The notes under the pieces are model-generated. The model was not told the DNA's origin and searched no databases. It worked only from the letters and a program-made list of their open reading frames with translations. A program made the position numbers and the translations under genes. Positions 8,949 through 17,477 of a stretch of DNA of 64,000 nucleotides are shown here, piece by piece; the stretch's first letter is position 1; each line of letters starts with the position of its first letter. The stretch comes from Candidatus Poribacteria bacterium (GTDB lineage: Bacteria > Poribacteria > WGA-4E > WGA-3G): assembly GCA_003635255.1 (NCBI GenBank), contig PYJC01000173.1, forward strand, positions 62,001 to 126,000, given 5' to 3'.

Positions 8949-10568
8949 ATGAAAATTAAACCTATTTTCATCATCGCTATACTCGGTGTACTGCTATCGG
9001 TACTCTTATGTGGTATCTATTTCCAATTTTCCTACTTTGAACCGGACACTGTCTCATATCTATTTCAAGCAAAGTTGTTCGCGGCAGGTAAACTCTCGTT
9101 TCCCGCGCCCCCAGAACACGGATTCTCTTCTTCACCACATATCAATATTCTAAATGGTAAATGGTATTCAAAGTACCCATTCGGCAACGCCTTGATGCTG
9201 ATGTTCGGCGTATTTATCAACGCACCGTGGCTGATTCCTGCGCTCGCAACGGGTGGGGCACTCCTATTTCTCTACCTTTTTGTGAAAGAGATATATGGGG
9301 ACATCCATAACGGAATCGCGCTCCTCGCAGCGGTGTTTGGACTCATTTCACCAGCAACACTCGGTATGGGATCGACGTGGTTCAGTGAACCGGTCAGCCG
9401 TTTCTACCTCTCGCTCTATCTATTCGCGCTTCTCAAAACATTGAAGTGTGAGCGTGATGCACCTCTCCTTGTCCGGATTGGTTACCCATTGCTTTCAGGG
9501 TTTGCATTAGGGTATGCGTTCAATACACGTCCACTCTCAGCAGTCGTCTTTGGCGTTGTTGGCGCAGGATTGACGATCTACCATCTGCTCACGCAATTTC
9601 AGCACCGACAAGTCTTGTTCGCTACGATAAAACGCTTCGGATTCTTCTTTATTCCATTCGTTGTGATGCTGGGCGTGTGTATGGCGTGGAATGCACATTT
9701 CACGGAAGATCCATTCATGTTCACGCATACGGTTGCGCAGCCCTACGACAAAATCGGGTTCGGGGCTCGGACAGAGGGTTACGAACCTAACATCGAACAG
9801 GCGTTTATTTTTACACCGGCATGGGCAATCGAAAGGACATGGCGACACATTCTCCCTTGTATCAGTTTCAACGCGCTCGGTTGGGGAAGTTATCACCACA
9901 ATTTGTTGAAAGCAGATGCCGAATTGTCCTTGACGTGGATTATTGCATTTGTGCCGCTAATTCTGCCGTGGTGCCTGTTCTTTATCCCTTTCTTCCACCC
10001 TTCGCGGAACAGATACGATGTCTTCTGCCTTGCACTACTCATGGCTAATTTGCTGCTTTACGCCTTTTTCTACTTTGAAGGTTCAACGTGGGGATACACA
10101 CCGGTAAATGCGCGTTATTACACCGAATCGACATTCCTCGGTTTCATTCCACTGGTAGCACGTGGGATGTTAATCTTTTATGAGCGATTCAAACCGCTCC
10201 AGAGACCCGTGCTTGCTGTTGTTGGGGTATGTCTTCTGTTGCTTAGCGTCAACGTTGTATGGAGTTATATCCGTATTGGGGAGAGATACCAGAATTGGGG
10301 GCATGTCTATCAGAAGCTGCCACCGATGGTGGCGGAGCAAGACATTCATAACGCCGTTATTTTCGTGTCTCGGCACCGGGGTGCGCCGATTGGTGATTAT
10401 CCGTTTAAGAGTCTCCAAGAGGCGGATATCGTTTATTTTAAACTCGGTCCCGCACCACGCTGGAAACTAACAAACAGCGATTGGGAAAATGTATATGCTC
10501 AGTATTTTACGGGTCGGAATGCATATTTGTATATACCGGGTGAGAACAATTTAACGCAATTGAGGTAA
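8949..10568 (+). CDS. Polytopic membrane protein, GT39/ArnT-like glycosyltransferase candidate
   Basis: This encodes 539 residues from the ATG at 8949 (an in-frame GTG at 8907 would add 14 residues; neither has a strong ribosome site). After the first membrane helix comes YFEPDTVSYLFQAKLFAAG, an acidic loop followed by Y-x-x-x-A-x-x-x-x-x-G. This is the layout of the first periplasmic loop in GT39/ArnT-like glycosyltransferases, where the Asp/Glu is catalytic. About 11-12 hydrophobic segments follow, then a C-terminal soluble part (about 470-539). Such enzymes move a lipid-linked sugar onto proteins or lipids in the envelope. The donor and acceptor are unknown. Confidence 0.6.
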   Translation: MKIKPIFIIAILGVLLSVLLCGIYFQFSYFEPDTVSYLFQAKLFAAGKLSFPAPPEHGFSSSPHINILNGKWYSKYPFGNALMLMFGVFINAPWLIPALATGGALLFLYLFVKEIYGDIHNGIALLAAVFGLISPATLGMGSTWFSEPVSRFYLSLYLFALLKTLKCERDAPLLVRIGYPLLSGFALGYAFNTRPLSAVVFGVVGAGLTIYHLLTQFQHRQVLFATIKRFGFFFIPFVVMLGVCMAWNAHFTEDPFMFTHTVAQPYDKIGFGARTEGYEPNIEQAFIFTPAWAIERTWRHILPCISFNALGWGSYHHNLLKADAELSLTWIIAFVPLILPWCLFFIPFFHPSRNRYDVFCLALLMANLLLYAFFYFEGSTWGYTPVNARYYTESTFLGFIPLVARGMLIFYERFKPLQRPVLAVVGVCLLLLSVNVVWSYIRIGERYQNWGHVYQKLPPMVAEQDIHNAVIFVSRHRGAPIGDYPFKSLQEADIVYFKLGPAPRWKLTNSDWENVYAQYFTGRNAYLYIPGENNLTQLR

Positions 10569-10624
10569 GGATAAACATCCTGCTTACCAAAGTGGGTTGA
10601 GGTAATTTCACCAGCACTGAGAAC

Positions 10625-11743
10625 CTACATCACCTGTTCCAAAATAACGATGTCCCCAGGATTCCAGGACTGTGCGATGATGTAGAACTTGCCATTAATC
10701 TTGCGGATCACTGCGCCGTGCAGATGCTGGAAAGTGTCTACGCCTAACTCTTCTTTTAGCATAACCGTTGAGACAAGGTTGTTTCCTTCCAGTATGTAGA
10801 GCGGCGCGCCTTTTTCCTTATTGGGTCCGAAGAGGCATGCAACGACAGCATATCCCGCCTCGTAATCAATGCTACACGGGAACGAACCTTTGATTAGCGG
10901 CAGTGTCTCCAGATACGTGCCGTCTGGCGAATAGCGTTCAATTTCCGCATTTGCCCGATCGGAAGCATCCAATCGTTTGGTGCCATAAGGCACTATGATG
11001 TGGTGTCCCGTGCCAAACTGTCCGGGTTCATCGCCTTTACCACCGAACGCCAACGGATACCAGCTCGCCTCAAGTGGATTAAGGCTCGTGAGTTTCGCAC
11101 CCAAGATGTAATCTAAATCAGAATAACCGGTCGTAACGTAAAGCATGCCATCAACATGCGTTACCCCAGTAGGGACAAACTTCCCGCCTTCACTGAAATA
11201 GGTATTGACCGCTTGATGCTTGAAATCCATTGTTGCGCCTGGGGTTTCCAACGTATGTACGAGTTTTCCGTCTAAGGTCGTCGTAAAAATTTTACCGACA
11301 TCGTTCGCAGGGAAAGAGAGATAAGGTGTGCCTTCGGTTGTTGTCCAGACGGTTACATAGTGGGCGTTGGCTTTTTTTAATGCTGCCGGTGTCTTAATGA
11401 GCCGTGTCGTTTTCAGGTCGGCACTGATTTGGATGATACCGACATCGGGTAACGCGAAGTAGGTTTCACCTTTGCCTTCCCGTCGGTCCACGTCAAACCC
11501 ACCGTGTGCCTTGTCAATCGCAGCGACGACTTCCGCTGGGAAATGGTCGCGTGTATAGAGAACTTTGAATTTAAGCGCGCCTTGTCCACTCGTAGGAGGG
11601 GTTTGTAACCCCGATTCAGCTGTCTCGTGATGAGCGACGAACTGAAAACCTTCCGTTTCTGCTGATGGGTGTTCTGTTACGTGTGCATAGGTATATCCAA
11701 CTATAAAGGTAAGGATGAAAACTAAAAAGACAACCTTTCTCAT
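10625..11743 (-). CDS. Secreted six-bladed beta-propeller-type protein
   Basis: This encodes 372 residues. The N-terminus MRKVVFLVFILTFIVGYTYA is a signal peptide, so the protein is exported. The remainder has beta-rich segments with motifs such as GIIQISADLKTTRLI, KIFTTTLDGKLVHTL, GVTHVDGMLYVTTGY and HHIIVPYG, which look like NHL/SMP-30-type propeller strands. No catalytic signature is clear. A palindromic repeat (11592-11617) is read through in frame just after the signal peptide and encodes about SGLQTPPTSG. It lies 15 bases downstream of the start-side boundary of the isomerase gene that follows, so the two may be co-transcribed. Confidence 0.7.
   Translation of the reverse strand: MRKVVFLVFILTFIVGYTYAHVTEHPSAETEGFQFVAHHETAESGLQTPPTSGQGALKFKVLYTRDHFPAEVVAAIDKAHGGFDVDRREGKGETYFALPDVGIIQISADLKTTRLIKTPAALKKANAHYVTVWTTTEGTPYLSFPANDVGKIFTTTLDGKLVHTLETPGATMDFKHQAVNTYFSEGGKFVPTGVTHVDGMLYVTTGYSDLDYILGAKLTSLNPLEASWYPLAFGGKGDEPGQFGTGHHIIVPYGTKRLDASDRANAEIERYSPDGTYLETLPLIKGSFPCSIDYEAGYAVVACLFGPNKEKGAPLYILEGNNLVSTVMLKEELGVDTFQHLHGAVIRKINGKFYIIAQSWNPGDIVILEQVM
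11592..11617. repeat. Palindromic repeat inside a coding region
   Basis: This 26-base word (GTAGGAGGGG, TTTGTA, ACCCCGATTC) has a GGGGTT/AACCCC stem. On the opposite strand it closely matches the two copies at 25201-25264 (GATTCGGGATTAC..AATCCCTCCTAC). Here it is in frame within the secreted propeller gene, near its N-terminus. Confidence 0.65.
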
Positions 11744-11758
11744 GCCGAAATCTCCTCT

Positions 11759-12532
11759 CTATGCCTGTATCATCGCTCGAAATTTCTTGGTAAATTCGCA
11801 GCTGCGCGCAATGCTCGCAATGTCTTCCATCTTATACTGAACAACTAGTGGACCGGAGAATCCGACCTCTTTCAAACCTTGCGCGAACGTCTCAAAATCG
11901 AAAACGCCGCCACCGGGTTCACCGCGATTACTTCCCGATACGTGTACATCACCCAAGCATGCCTTCATTGCGTGTGCCGCTGCGTGTGGTTCCGCACCAT
12001 CGTTGAAAAGGTGATACGTGTCGCACGTCAGATAGACAGGCAATCCTGTGTCTTCAATGAATGCAACACCCTCACGGTAGTTATCCAGCGGACATCCCTT
12101 TTCAAACTCAAGCGCGATTTTCATTCCGTTTTCATCGCAGGGGGCTACCATCTGGGACAGATTATCGGCGAGCGCGTCCAAAGACGCTTCTCGCGAAACC
12201 CCTTCTGATGGGTTCACCCATACACCGATGACATCGGCGTGGAATCGGCGGGCGACTTCAAGCACGATCTCGAAGTGTTGCAATGCCTCGGTTTTTCGGG
12301 TAGGGGTCGTTAGAATATGGTTACCGAAGCCGATTGTCGGTGCAACAAGTCCGTGTTTCTCGGCAAGGTTCACCGCGTCGTCTATCTCTGCCGTTGAGAG
12401 TTCACCGAGAAAACCGGAATGTACCGGAATATTGATACCTTCGTAGCCTGCTTCGGCAACAAGGTCAAAAATCTCGGCGCGCGTAAACCTGCCTAATGTA
12501 CCAGCATAAGGATCATAACAAACGGTTAACAT
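11759..12532 (-). CDS. Sugar phosphate isomerase/epimerase family protein (xylose isomerase-like TIM barrel)
   Basis: This encodes 257 residues, typical for the AP-endonuclease-2/xylose isomerase-like family. Strand-end metal-ligand positions are visible: GYEGINIPVHSG (about 30-41), ADVIGVWVNPSEG (about 99), ALEFEKGCPLDNYREG (about 141, Glu), LTCDTYHLFNDG (about 168, Asp and His), GDVHVSGSNRGEPGGG (about 194, His) and VVQYKME near the end (where the family often has a Glu). The enzymes isomerise or epimerise sugars in the cytoplasm; the substrate is not predictable. It is transcribed toward the secreted propeller gene, which begins 15 bases after it. Confidence 0.82.
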   Translation of the reverse strand: MLTVCYDPYAGTLGRFTRAEIFDLVAEAGYEGINIPVHSGFLGELSTAEIDDAVNLAEKHGLVAPTIGFGNHILTTPTRKTEALQHFEIVLEVARRFHADVIGVWVNPSEGVSREASLDALADNLSQMVAPCDENGMKIALEFEKGCPLDNYREGVAFIEDTGLPVYLTCDTYHLFNDGAEPHAAAHAMKACLGDVHVSGSNRGEPGGGVFDFETFAQGLKEVGFSGPLVVQYKMEDIASIARSCEFTKKFRAMIQA

Positions 12533-12560
12533 TTTTCCTCGCTATATGAAAATTTTGCCT

Positions 12561-14441
12561 CTATGGCGTGCCAAACTCCCCAGCGACCAAGACGAGATCC
12601 ATAATGTTAACGATGCTATCACCGTTCACATCTGCAGAAGTTGGTCCCGTCTCCCCGAGACTTGATGCAACCAAGACTAAATCTTGAATGTTCACCACAC
12701 CATCACCGTTTACATCCGTTGGGAGTAATTGAGGCACATCAATATCTAATTCTATATCTGGATTCTGCTTAAGTAGACTGCGAAGCGGAGAGTTATCTTG
12801 AATCGGATTGTCAGCAAGCTGCAATGATTCTAATTTCGTTAAGTTTGCGAGCACGCTGATGTCACGAATCTGATTGCCCCACAGATGTAGCTTCCTTAAT
12901 TCTGTTAAACCTGCGAACGCCGTTATGTCCGTAATCTGATTAGCCTGGAGATGTAGTTGCCGTAATTGTGTCAGATTTGAAAGCGGGCTCACATCTTGAA
13001 TTTGATTCTCCCAGAGGTCTAAACGGACTAATCCGGTAGCGTATTCCAATCCAGTGAGGTCCGTTATTTCACGATCGGAGGCACCCAGGGTCGTTAACCT
13101 TTGCATCACCTGTTCTGTAATAGGGATACTTGCGGCAAGACCGAGTTCCTGTCGCACGGCTTCGGCTAAATTCGCGTCCAGCATTTTCACGTGAGGACTG
13201 TTATCAATTTCTTCTTCTGGGAGAATCAAGACGCGTCCCATTTGTGCCTCGGCTTGATACACAGCGAAAGTTTTGCCTTCGCCATCTTTGAGCAGCCAAA
13301 GTGCCCCGATATAAGTATCGTAAGTCGCTAGGTCTCCTCGTAGGAGGTAATGGAAATGCTCTGTGCCATCAGGGGCTACTCGATACACGTGGACATCGTC
13401 AACCCCGAAATTCCCGATAGCAATTATTGTGAGATCGCCTTCGGCGTTGACTGGTAAACCTTGAACGCCCGCAAGGAGAGAAGGAAGTTGACTCGGTGGA
13501 TATGCCTGCAAGTTGACCCATCGACCATCACCAGTGCTCTTTGGGTCCCTTGTGAATGCCTCATACAACGCCAATATATCTGGAGGCCATTGAAATGTTG
13601 GCGAATTCTGCGGATCAAATCCTTGAAGGTGCGGTTCATTAAGGCGAGTTTCAGGCGGTGTATATCGCCATTCGCTATCGCCATAGACTTCGGCGATCAG
13701 TGCAGCGAGTTCCGGGTCGTACGCTTTCAAGCCCTCCCGCGTATCGCCGAAGCGATCGAAACTGGCGGTAGTCTTAGGATTAAACCAAGCCTCCGAGGCC
13801 TCTGCCCAGTATTCTTTGTGATTTACAGCAGCATAGGTATCTTTCCACAACCCTTTCGTCATTGCTGCCTTGTAAAGAATCCTGAGGCGATCATCAAATC
13901 CGGGATCAATCTGATTCAGCCCCCTTTCGTGAACGGCATGCGCTAACTCATGAAACAACACACTAAAACCTAAGTAAGGATCCCCCGGATATTGCAATAG
14001 ATTTTCCTCACTGGTGCTCGTGGTAAGATTTGGCTCCGCAGATCCTAAACCCCGTGTACGGATATCGACATAAAAATTGGGCTGAAGGTAACTATATTCG
14101 GGAATCTGCGTTGTTGTTTCGTTATATCCAATTATAGAAAAGCGTTCCCTGTTTTGGGTGAAGGTTTGGAGTATATCCAAACGATGCCCGATCATTTTAT
14201 CGATGAGGTATGCAGCTTCCTTTACAGCATAAGGACTCACCTTTGCCGATGCCAGTACAGGAAAATTCCTTACATCAATCCACTGTTGATAAAATGGGTC
14301 GAGGTCAAAGGCTTCGCGAACGGCGGCTGGTGGCGGAACAGGTTCAGGAATGTTAATCTCTTGTGCCTGTATGGATAGCAAAGTGAAAAAAAATACTGCC
14401 CAGGGTGTGAGCATACAAAGAATTAAATGGGGTCTTTTCAT
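12561..14441 (-). CDS. Secreted zinc metallopeptidase with leucine-rich repeats and dockerin
   Basis: This encodes 626 residues in three parts. A signal peptide (about 1-26) precedes a gluzincin-like domain with FHELAHAVHE (H164, E165, H168) and, about 45 residues on, NHKEYWAEASEAWF, whose Glu could be the third zinc ligand. It resembles anthrax-lethal-factor-like/M34-type or putative zinc peptidases. Leucine-rich repeats follow (about 470-550, units such as LTQLRQLHLQANQITDI). A dockerin type I pair closes the protein (about 575-626, DVNGDGVVNIQDLVLVASSL and DVNGDSIVNIMDLVLVAGEF). Dockerins bind cohesins, so it may be displayed on a surface scaffold. No cohesin is in the window. Confidence 0.85.
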   Translation of the reverse strand: MKRPHLILCMLTPWAVFFFTLLSIQAQEINIPEPVPPPAAVREAFDLDPFYQQWIDVRNFPVLASAKVSPYAVKEAAYLIDKMIGHRLDILQTFTQNRERFSIIGYNETTTQIPEYSYLQPNFYVDIRTRGLGSAEPNLTTSTSEENLLQYPGDPYLGFSVLFHELAHAVHERGLNQIDPGFDDRLRILYKAAMTKGLWKDTYAAVNHKEYWAEASEAWFNPKTTASFDRFGDTREGLKAYDPELAALIAEVYGDSEWRYTPPETRLNEPHLQGFDPQNSPTFQWPPDILALYEAFTRDPKSTGDGRWVNLQAYPPSQLPSLLAGVQGLPVNAEGDLTIIAIGNFGVDDVHVYRVAPDGTEHFHYLLRGDLATYDTYIGALWLLKDGEGKTFAVYQAEAQMGRVLILPEEEIDNSPHVKMLDANLAEAVRQELGLAASIPITEQVMQRLTTLGASDREITDLTGLEYATGLVRLDLWENQIQDVSPLSNLTQLRQLHLQANQITDITAFAGLTELRKLHLWGNQIRDISVLANLTKLESLQLADNPIQDNSPLRSLLKQNPDIELDIDVPQLLPTDVNGDGVVNIQDLVLVASSLGETGPTSADVNGDSIVNIMDLVLVAGEFGTP

Positions 14442-14513
14442 TATGTTCCCTTATAGACAAAAATTTTTAAGAGTATTAGACAGATAAATGCATTTTTCCT
14501 GCTTCACAAGACA

Positions 14514-14735
14514 TTAATTCTGCATTTCCTCTTCTTTTGATAATGGGTACGGATCTTCCTTCGTTAATTCACCATTTGGCAGTTCGTAGTAGAGATGTCC
14601 GTTGATATCATACACGTTTGGAATCCCTTTTTTCCGGTTCTCTTCCTGTGCCCTTTTCGCGGCACGATTGCCGATTCGTAGCATTTCACGTGCCCATCTA
14701 TGGGTTTCAAGGCTTAATTTTTTGTCTTGAGGCAT
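14514..14735 (-). CDS. Small charged protein, hypothetical (neighbour of zeta-toxin-like ATPases)
   Basis: This encodes 73 residues. A helical N-terminus (LSLETHRWAREMLRIGNRAAKRAQEENRKKGIPN) is followed by VYDINGHLYYELPNGEL. The ATG at 14735 has GGAGGTG upstream. From memory, similar small proteins lie next to zeta-toxin-like kinases in cyanobacteria and Poribacteria, where they may act as antitoxins. Here a broken zeta-like fragment lies just upstream, so this gene may be an orphan. Function is inferred from context only. Confidence 0.55.
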   Translation of the reverse strand: MPQDKKLSLETHRWAREMLRIGNRAAKRAQEENRKKGIPNVYDINGHLYYELPNGELTKEDPYPLSKEEEMQN

Positions 14736-14796
14736 TACGCACCTCCATTGCGAATGTCTGGCATAAACAGTTCAAAGAAATCTTCATTTGTTACTG

Positions 14797-14964
14797 TTAC
14801 CTCATTCCCTTCACCGGAAGCGACTTCCTGAAAGTATTCCGCAGAATTGTAATCGCGTCGGCACTGATATATACAGAGACCTCTGAATCTCGGAGGTATT
14901 CGGACACAAAAGTCGTTTTGCCCGATCCGTTTGGACCGGCAACGATCAGGACATTTTTTGACAA
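14797..14964 (-). pseudogene. Truncated zeta-toxin-like P-loop ATPase
   Basis: From a TTG at 14964 the frame reads SKNVLIVAGPNGSGKTTFVS and continues with EYLRDSEVSVYISADAI to a TAA at 14797 (55 residues). GPNGSGKTTF is a Walker A motif, and the following xxADxI resembles the zeta-toxin start (zeta proteins are usually near 190-280 residues). The frame is lost after about 40 family residues and another frame continues toward the small gene at 14735. It is a decayed gene. Confidence 0.65.
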
Positions 14965-14982
14965 GGTTTTGCCTCTTTAACG

Positions 14983-16281
14983 TTACTTCTTGTTCAGGCA
15001 ACACTGCTTATACTTCCGGCCGCTGCCACACGGACATGGCGAGTTCCGTCCGACTTTCTGTGAGACTTGCCCGGCTATCGGGGTGTTACTTTGTGTCTTT
15101 TCTTGCTGACGCTGTCGTAAAATTGGCATGATGCTGTTCGCCGGTCTGCCTGCCTGCAGCGCGGAAGCCATCATCTTCATCGGTTCGTCGATGTGATTGA
15201 AAAATTGCTTATAGCCAGCGCAGAGGTAGTTCAAACCGTCTTCACCTGTAGGCGTTTTGATGAAACGGTTTTTCGGACAACCGCCGTTGCAGACAAACTT
15301 CACTTCGCAGCTGCGGCAGTATTCGGGGAGCGTGTCCTGTTTATCGGTGCCGAATTTGCGTTGGAACGTTGAATCCACCATCTCCGCGACAGTGTTCTCG
15401 GCAATGTTTCCGAGGTGATAGTCAGGCGTAACGAAATGGTCGCAGGAGTAGAGGTCACCGTTATGTTCAATGGCGAGTGCGTCCCCGCAGGTCTCATTGA
15501 AGACGCAGAGGCTCGGATTGTAGCCCAACCACGCCTCAAGCGCGACATCGAAAATCTGTACAAAAATTCTGCCGATGTCGTTCACTACCCACTCATCAAA
15601 AATCGCACATAGGAATTTACCATACTGCCGCGCTGTGACAGAACGTGGCGACACGTTCTTCCCACCGAAATGCTCAACCGCAGGGATAAACTGCATGAAC
15701 TCAGCACCGAGTTCCTTGAAGTAGCTATAGACCTCTTTCGGATACTCGGCATTATGTTTATTGACGACACACAATATATTATAGTCAACCTTGTGCTTTT
15801 GTAAGACGCGCAACCCTTGGATTACCTGTTCGGACGATGGACGACCGCGTTTGTCGTAGCGGTATTTATCGTGAATTTCCGGAGGCCCGTCGATACTTAC
15901 GCCGATCAAGAATTTGTTCCGCTTGAAGAATTCTCCCCATTCATCATCGAGGAGTGTGGCATTCGTCTGAAACGAGTTCTGAATCTGCATGCCCGGACGG
16001 CGATATTTCTGCTGGTATCGGATCGCTTGCCGGAAGAAGTCTACACCCATCAGCGTGGGTTCGCCGCCTTGCCATGCGAATGTGACTTCGTTGACTTCCT
16101 GCGCGTCAATGTATTGCTTGACGTAGTTTTCCAAGACCTCGTCATTCATCCTGAAGGAACGTGTTTCGGGATAGAGTTTCTCTTTATCGAGATAGAAGCA
16201 ATATTCGCAATCAAGATTGCATATCGGCCCGATGGGCTTCGTCATCACATGAAATGCGCGCGGTGTATTGTGTTGAACCAT
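14983..16281 (-). CDS. Anaerobic sulfatase-maturating radical SAM enzyme with SEC-C tail
   Basis: This encodes 432 residues. CNLDCEYCFY (C21, C25, C28) is the radical SAM [4Fe-4S] motif. SPASM-type cysteines follow (CVFNETCGDALAIE, then DLYSCDHF, then CRSCEVKFVCNGGC), giving two auxiliary clusters. This is the anSME arrangement, which converts Cys or Ser to formylglycine in sulfatases. An unusual C-terminal SEC-C zinc motif is attached (GRNSPCPCGSGRKYKQCC, about 412-429). Sulfatase maturases are common in marine bacteria that degrade sulfated glycans. No sulfatase lies in the window. The gene is transcribed toward the zeta-toxin fragment with about 20 bases of overlap. Confidence 0.88.
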   Translation of the reverse strand: MVQHNTPRAFHVMTKPIGPICNLDCEYCFYLDKEKLYPETRSFRMNDEVLENYVKQYIDAQEVNEVTFAWQGGEPTLMGVDFFRQAIRYQQKYRRPGMQIQNSFQTNATLLDDEWGEFFKRNKFLIGVSIDGPPEIHDKYRYDKRGRPSSEQVIQGLRVLQKHKVDYNILCVVNKHNAEYPKEVYSYFKELGAEFMQFIPAVEHFGGKNVSPRSVTARQYGKFLCAIFDEWVVNDIGRIFVQIFDVALEAWLGYNPSLCVFNETCGDALAIEHNGDLYSCDHFVTPDYHLGNIAENTVAEMVDSTFQRKFGTDKQDTLPEYCRSCEVKFVCNGGCPKNRFIKTPTGEDGLNYLCAGYKQFFNHIDEPMKMMASALQAGRPANSIMPILRQRQQEKTQSNTPIAGQVSQKVGRNSPCPCGSGRKYKQCCLNKK

Positions 16282-16445
16282 CTGATTGTCCTCTTTTTAC
16301 CTGACCTATAGCGTATGCTCCAAAGATATCCTAAGTCTAACATATTTCGCGCGAATCTACAAGGAAAATTTGATTGTCAATCCACGCAATATTAAATGAT
16401 CAGGGAATCCAGCAAATAGGTGCTGTATTCCACACGGAAATGCGT

Positions 16446-16475
16446 TTGGCAAAAGGAAAAAGGATGTGATATAAT
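16446..16475 (+). promoter_or_regulatory. Sigma-70-type promoter for the LamG gene
   Basis: TTGGCA (16446-16451), an 18-base spacer ending in TGA, then TATAAT (16470-16475). The extended -10 (TGA before TATAAT) strengthens the call. It lies about 100 bases upstream of the ATG at 16579. Confidence 0.5.
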
Positions 16476-16578
16476 ATATTACATAAAGGTTATACAGGAA
16501 AACCTGTTATTCCAATGTCTTAAAATTATATTGTGCCTAAGCGGTTTTGGGCATTTTGTACCTCATGGAGGGGGTAAA

Positions 16579-17352
16579 ATGAAATTACTAACTATAAGTA
16601 TCACATTGCTCTTATGTGTTTGTGTCGTTTCATCATGGTCACTGGAAGAGGATGATCCAGCGATTGTTGGTGTGTGGCTCTTTGAAGGCGACGTTAAAGA
16701 TGCATCAGGCAACGGCAATGATGGAAAGATTGTCGGCAATTTTAAATTTGAAGACGGCAAATTCGGTAAAGCAGTCGTCGCAGGTGGCGGTGGCAGCATT
16801 GATGTCGCAGATTCAAAAAGCATCCAGAGCGTCAGCGAAGAATTGACTGTGGCTGCATGGTTCCGAGTAGATGCCGACTCAGATACCGGTGTCAGAAAAA
16901 ATGGTGCCTATCTGTTAGAGGACCAGTCCGGTGGTGAACCGATCCCTGATGGTTTCTCATTCAGAGTTTGGACAACGAATGGGATTACGCCCGGATTCTA
17001 CGGTAAAACTGAACTGGAACAGGGAAAATGGCACCATGTTGCCGGAACTTATGACGGAAAAAATGTCGAGATGTACGTTGACGGCGAACCCGAAAGTAAA
17101 AAAGGCGCGTTGTCCGCTGACAAAGCAGATTGGAAACCGGAGTGGGGCGGCAAGGTCGCCGCAGGTCAGGTATTGCAGCTCAAATTCGGGCCAGAGTCGT
17201 TTACGGGTGGTATTGACGAAATTGTCATTCTGAGTCGTGCGCTTGAGGCGGATGAGATTGCGCAGCTCCTGAACGGTTGGGAGGATGCTTTCGCTGTTGA
17301 GCCGGAAGGAAAATTGGCAACAACATGGGGGCGAGTGAAGGCAGCCCGATAA
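16579..17352 (+). CDS. Secreted LamG/concanavalin-like domain protein
   Basis: This encodes 257 residues. The ATG at 16579 follows GGAGGGGG and opens a signal peptide (KLLTISITLLLCVCVVSSWS), so the protein is exported. A single LamG-like fold follows: GVWLFEGDVKDASGNGNDGK (about 28-47), LTVAAWFRVDAD, WHHVAGTYDGKNVEMYVDGE (about 150) and GGIDEIVILSRALEADEI (about 215). This set is classical for LamG/Laminin-G-3 jelly-roll domains that bind glycans or proteins. An in-frame ORF extends upstream but has no ribosome site. A long hairpin terminator follows. Confidence 0.85.
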   Translation: MKLLTISITLLLCVCVVSSWSLEEDDPAIVGVWLFEGDVKDASGNGNDGKIVGNFKFEDGKFGKAVVAGGGGSIDVADSKSIQSVSEELTVAAWFRVDADSDTGVRKNGAYLLEDQSGGEPIPDGFSFRVWTTNGITPGFYGKTELEQGKWHHVAGTYDGKNVEMYVDGEPESKKGALSADKADWKPEWGGKVAAGQVLQLKFGPESFTGGIDEIVILSRALEADEIAQLLNGWEDAFAVEPEGKLATTWGRVKAAR

Positions 17353-17379
17353 TTGCGTTGGTGAAGCAAGTCTATTTTT

Positions 17380-17424
17380 CAGTGTGCGGGGATACTCACA
17401 AGTGAGATCCTCGCACACTGTTTT
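17380..17424. terminator. Bidirectional hairpin terminator
   Basis: A near-perfect stem of about 19 pairs (CAGTGTGCGGGGAT with ATCCTCGCACACTG, then CTCAC with GTGAG, loop AA) is followed by TTTT on the + strand. It is preceded by a T-run complement (TATTTTTC) for the other strand. It separates the convergent LamG gene (+) and methyltransferase gene (-). Confidence 0.85.
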
Positions 17425-17477
17425 AAGCCCTCTTTCATACTTCCCTGGACCTCCCAAACAAAAGAAATCCACTGTTA

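Noticed and set aside
14735..15004. The 89-residue frame across the zeta-toxin region
   Set aside because: It reads the P-loop in the wrong frame (the Walker A GPNGSGKTT is in the frame of 14797-14964) and is a shadow of the broken gene.
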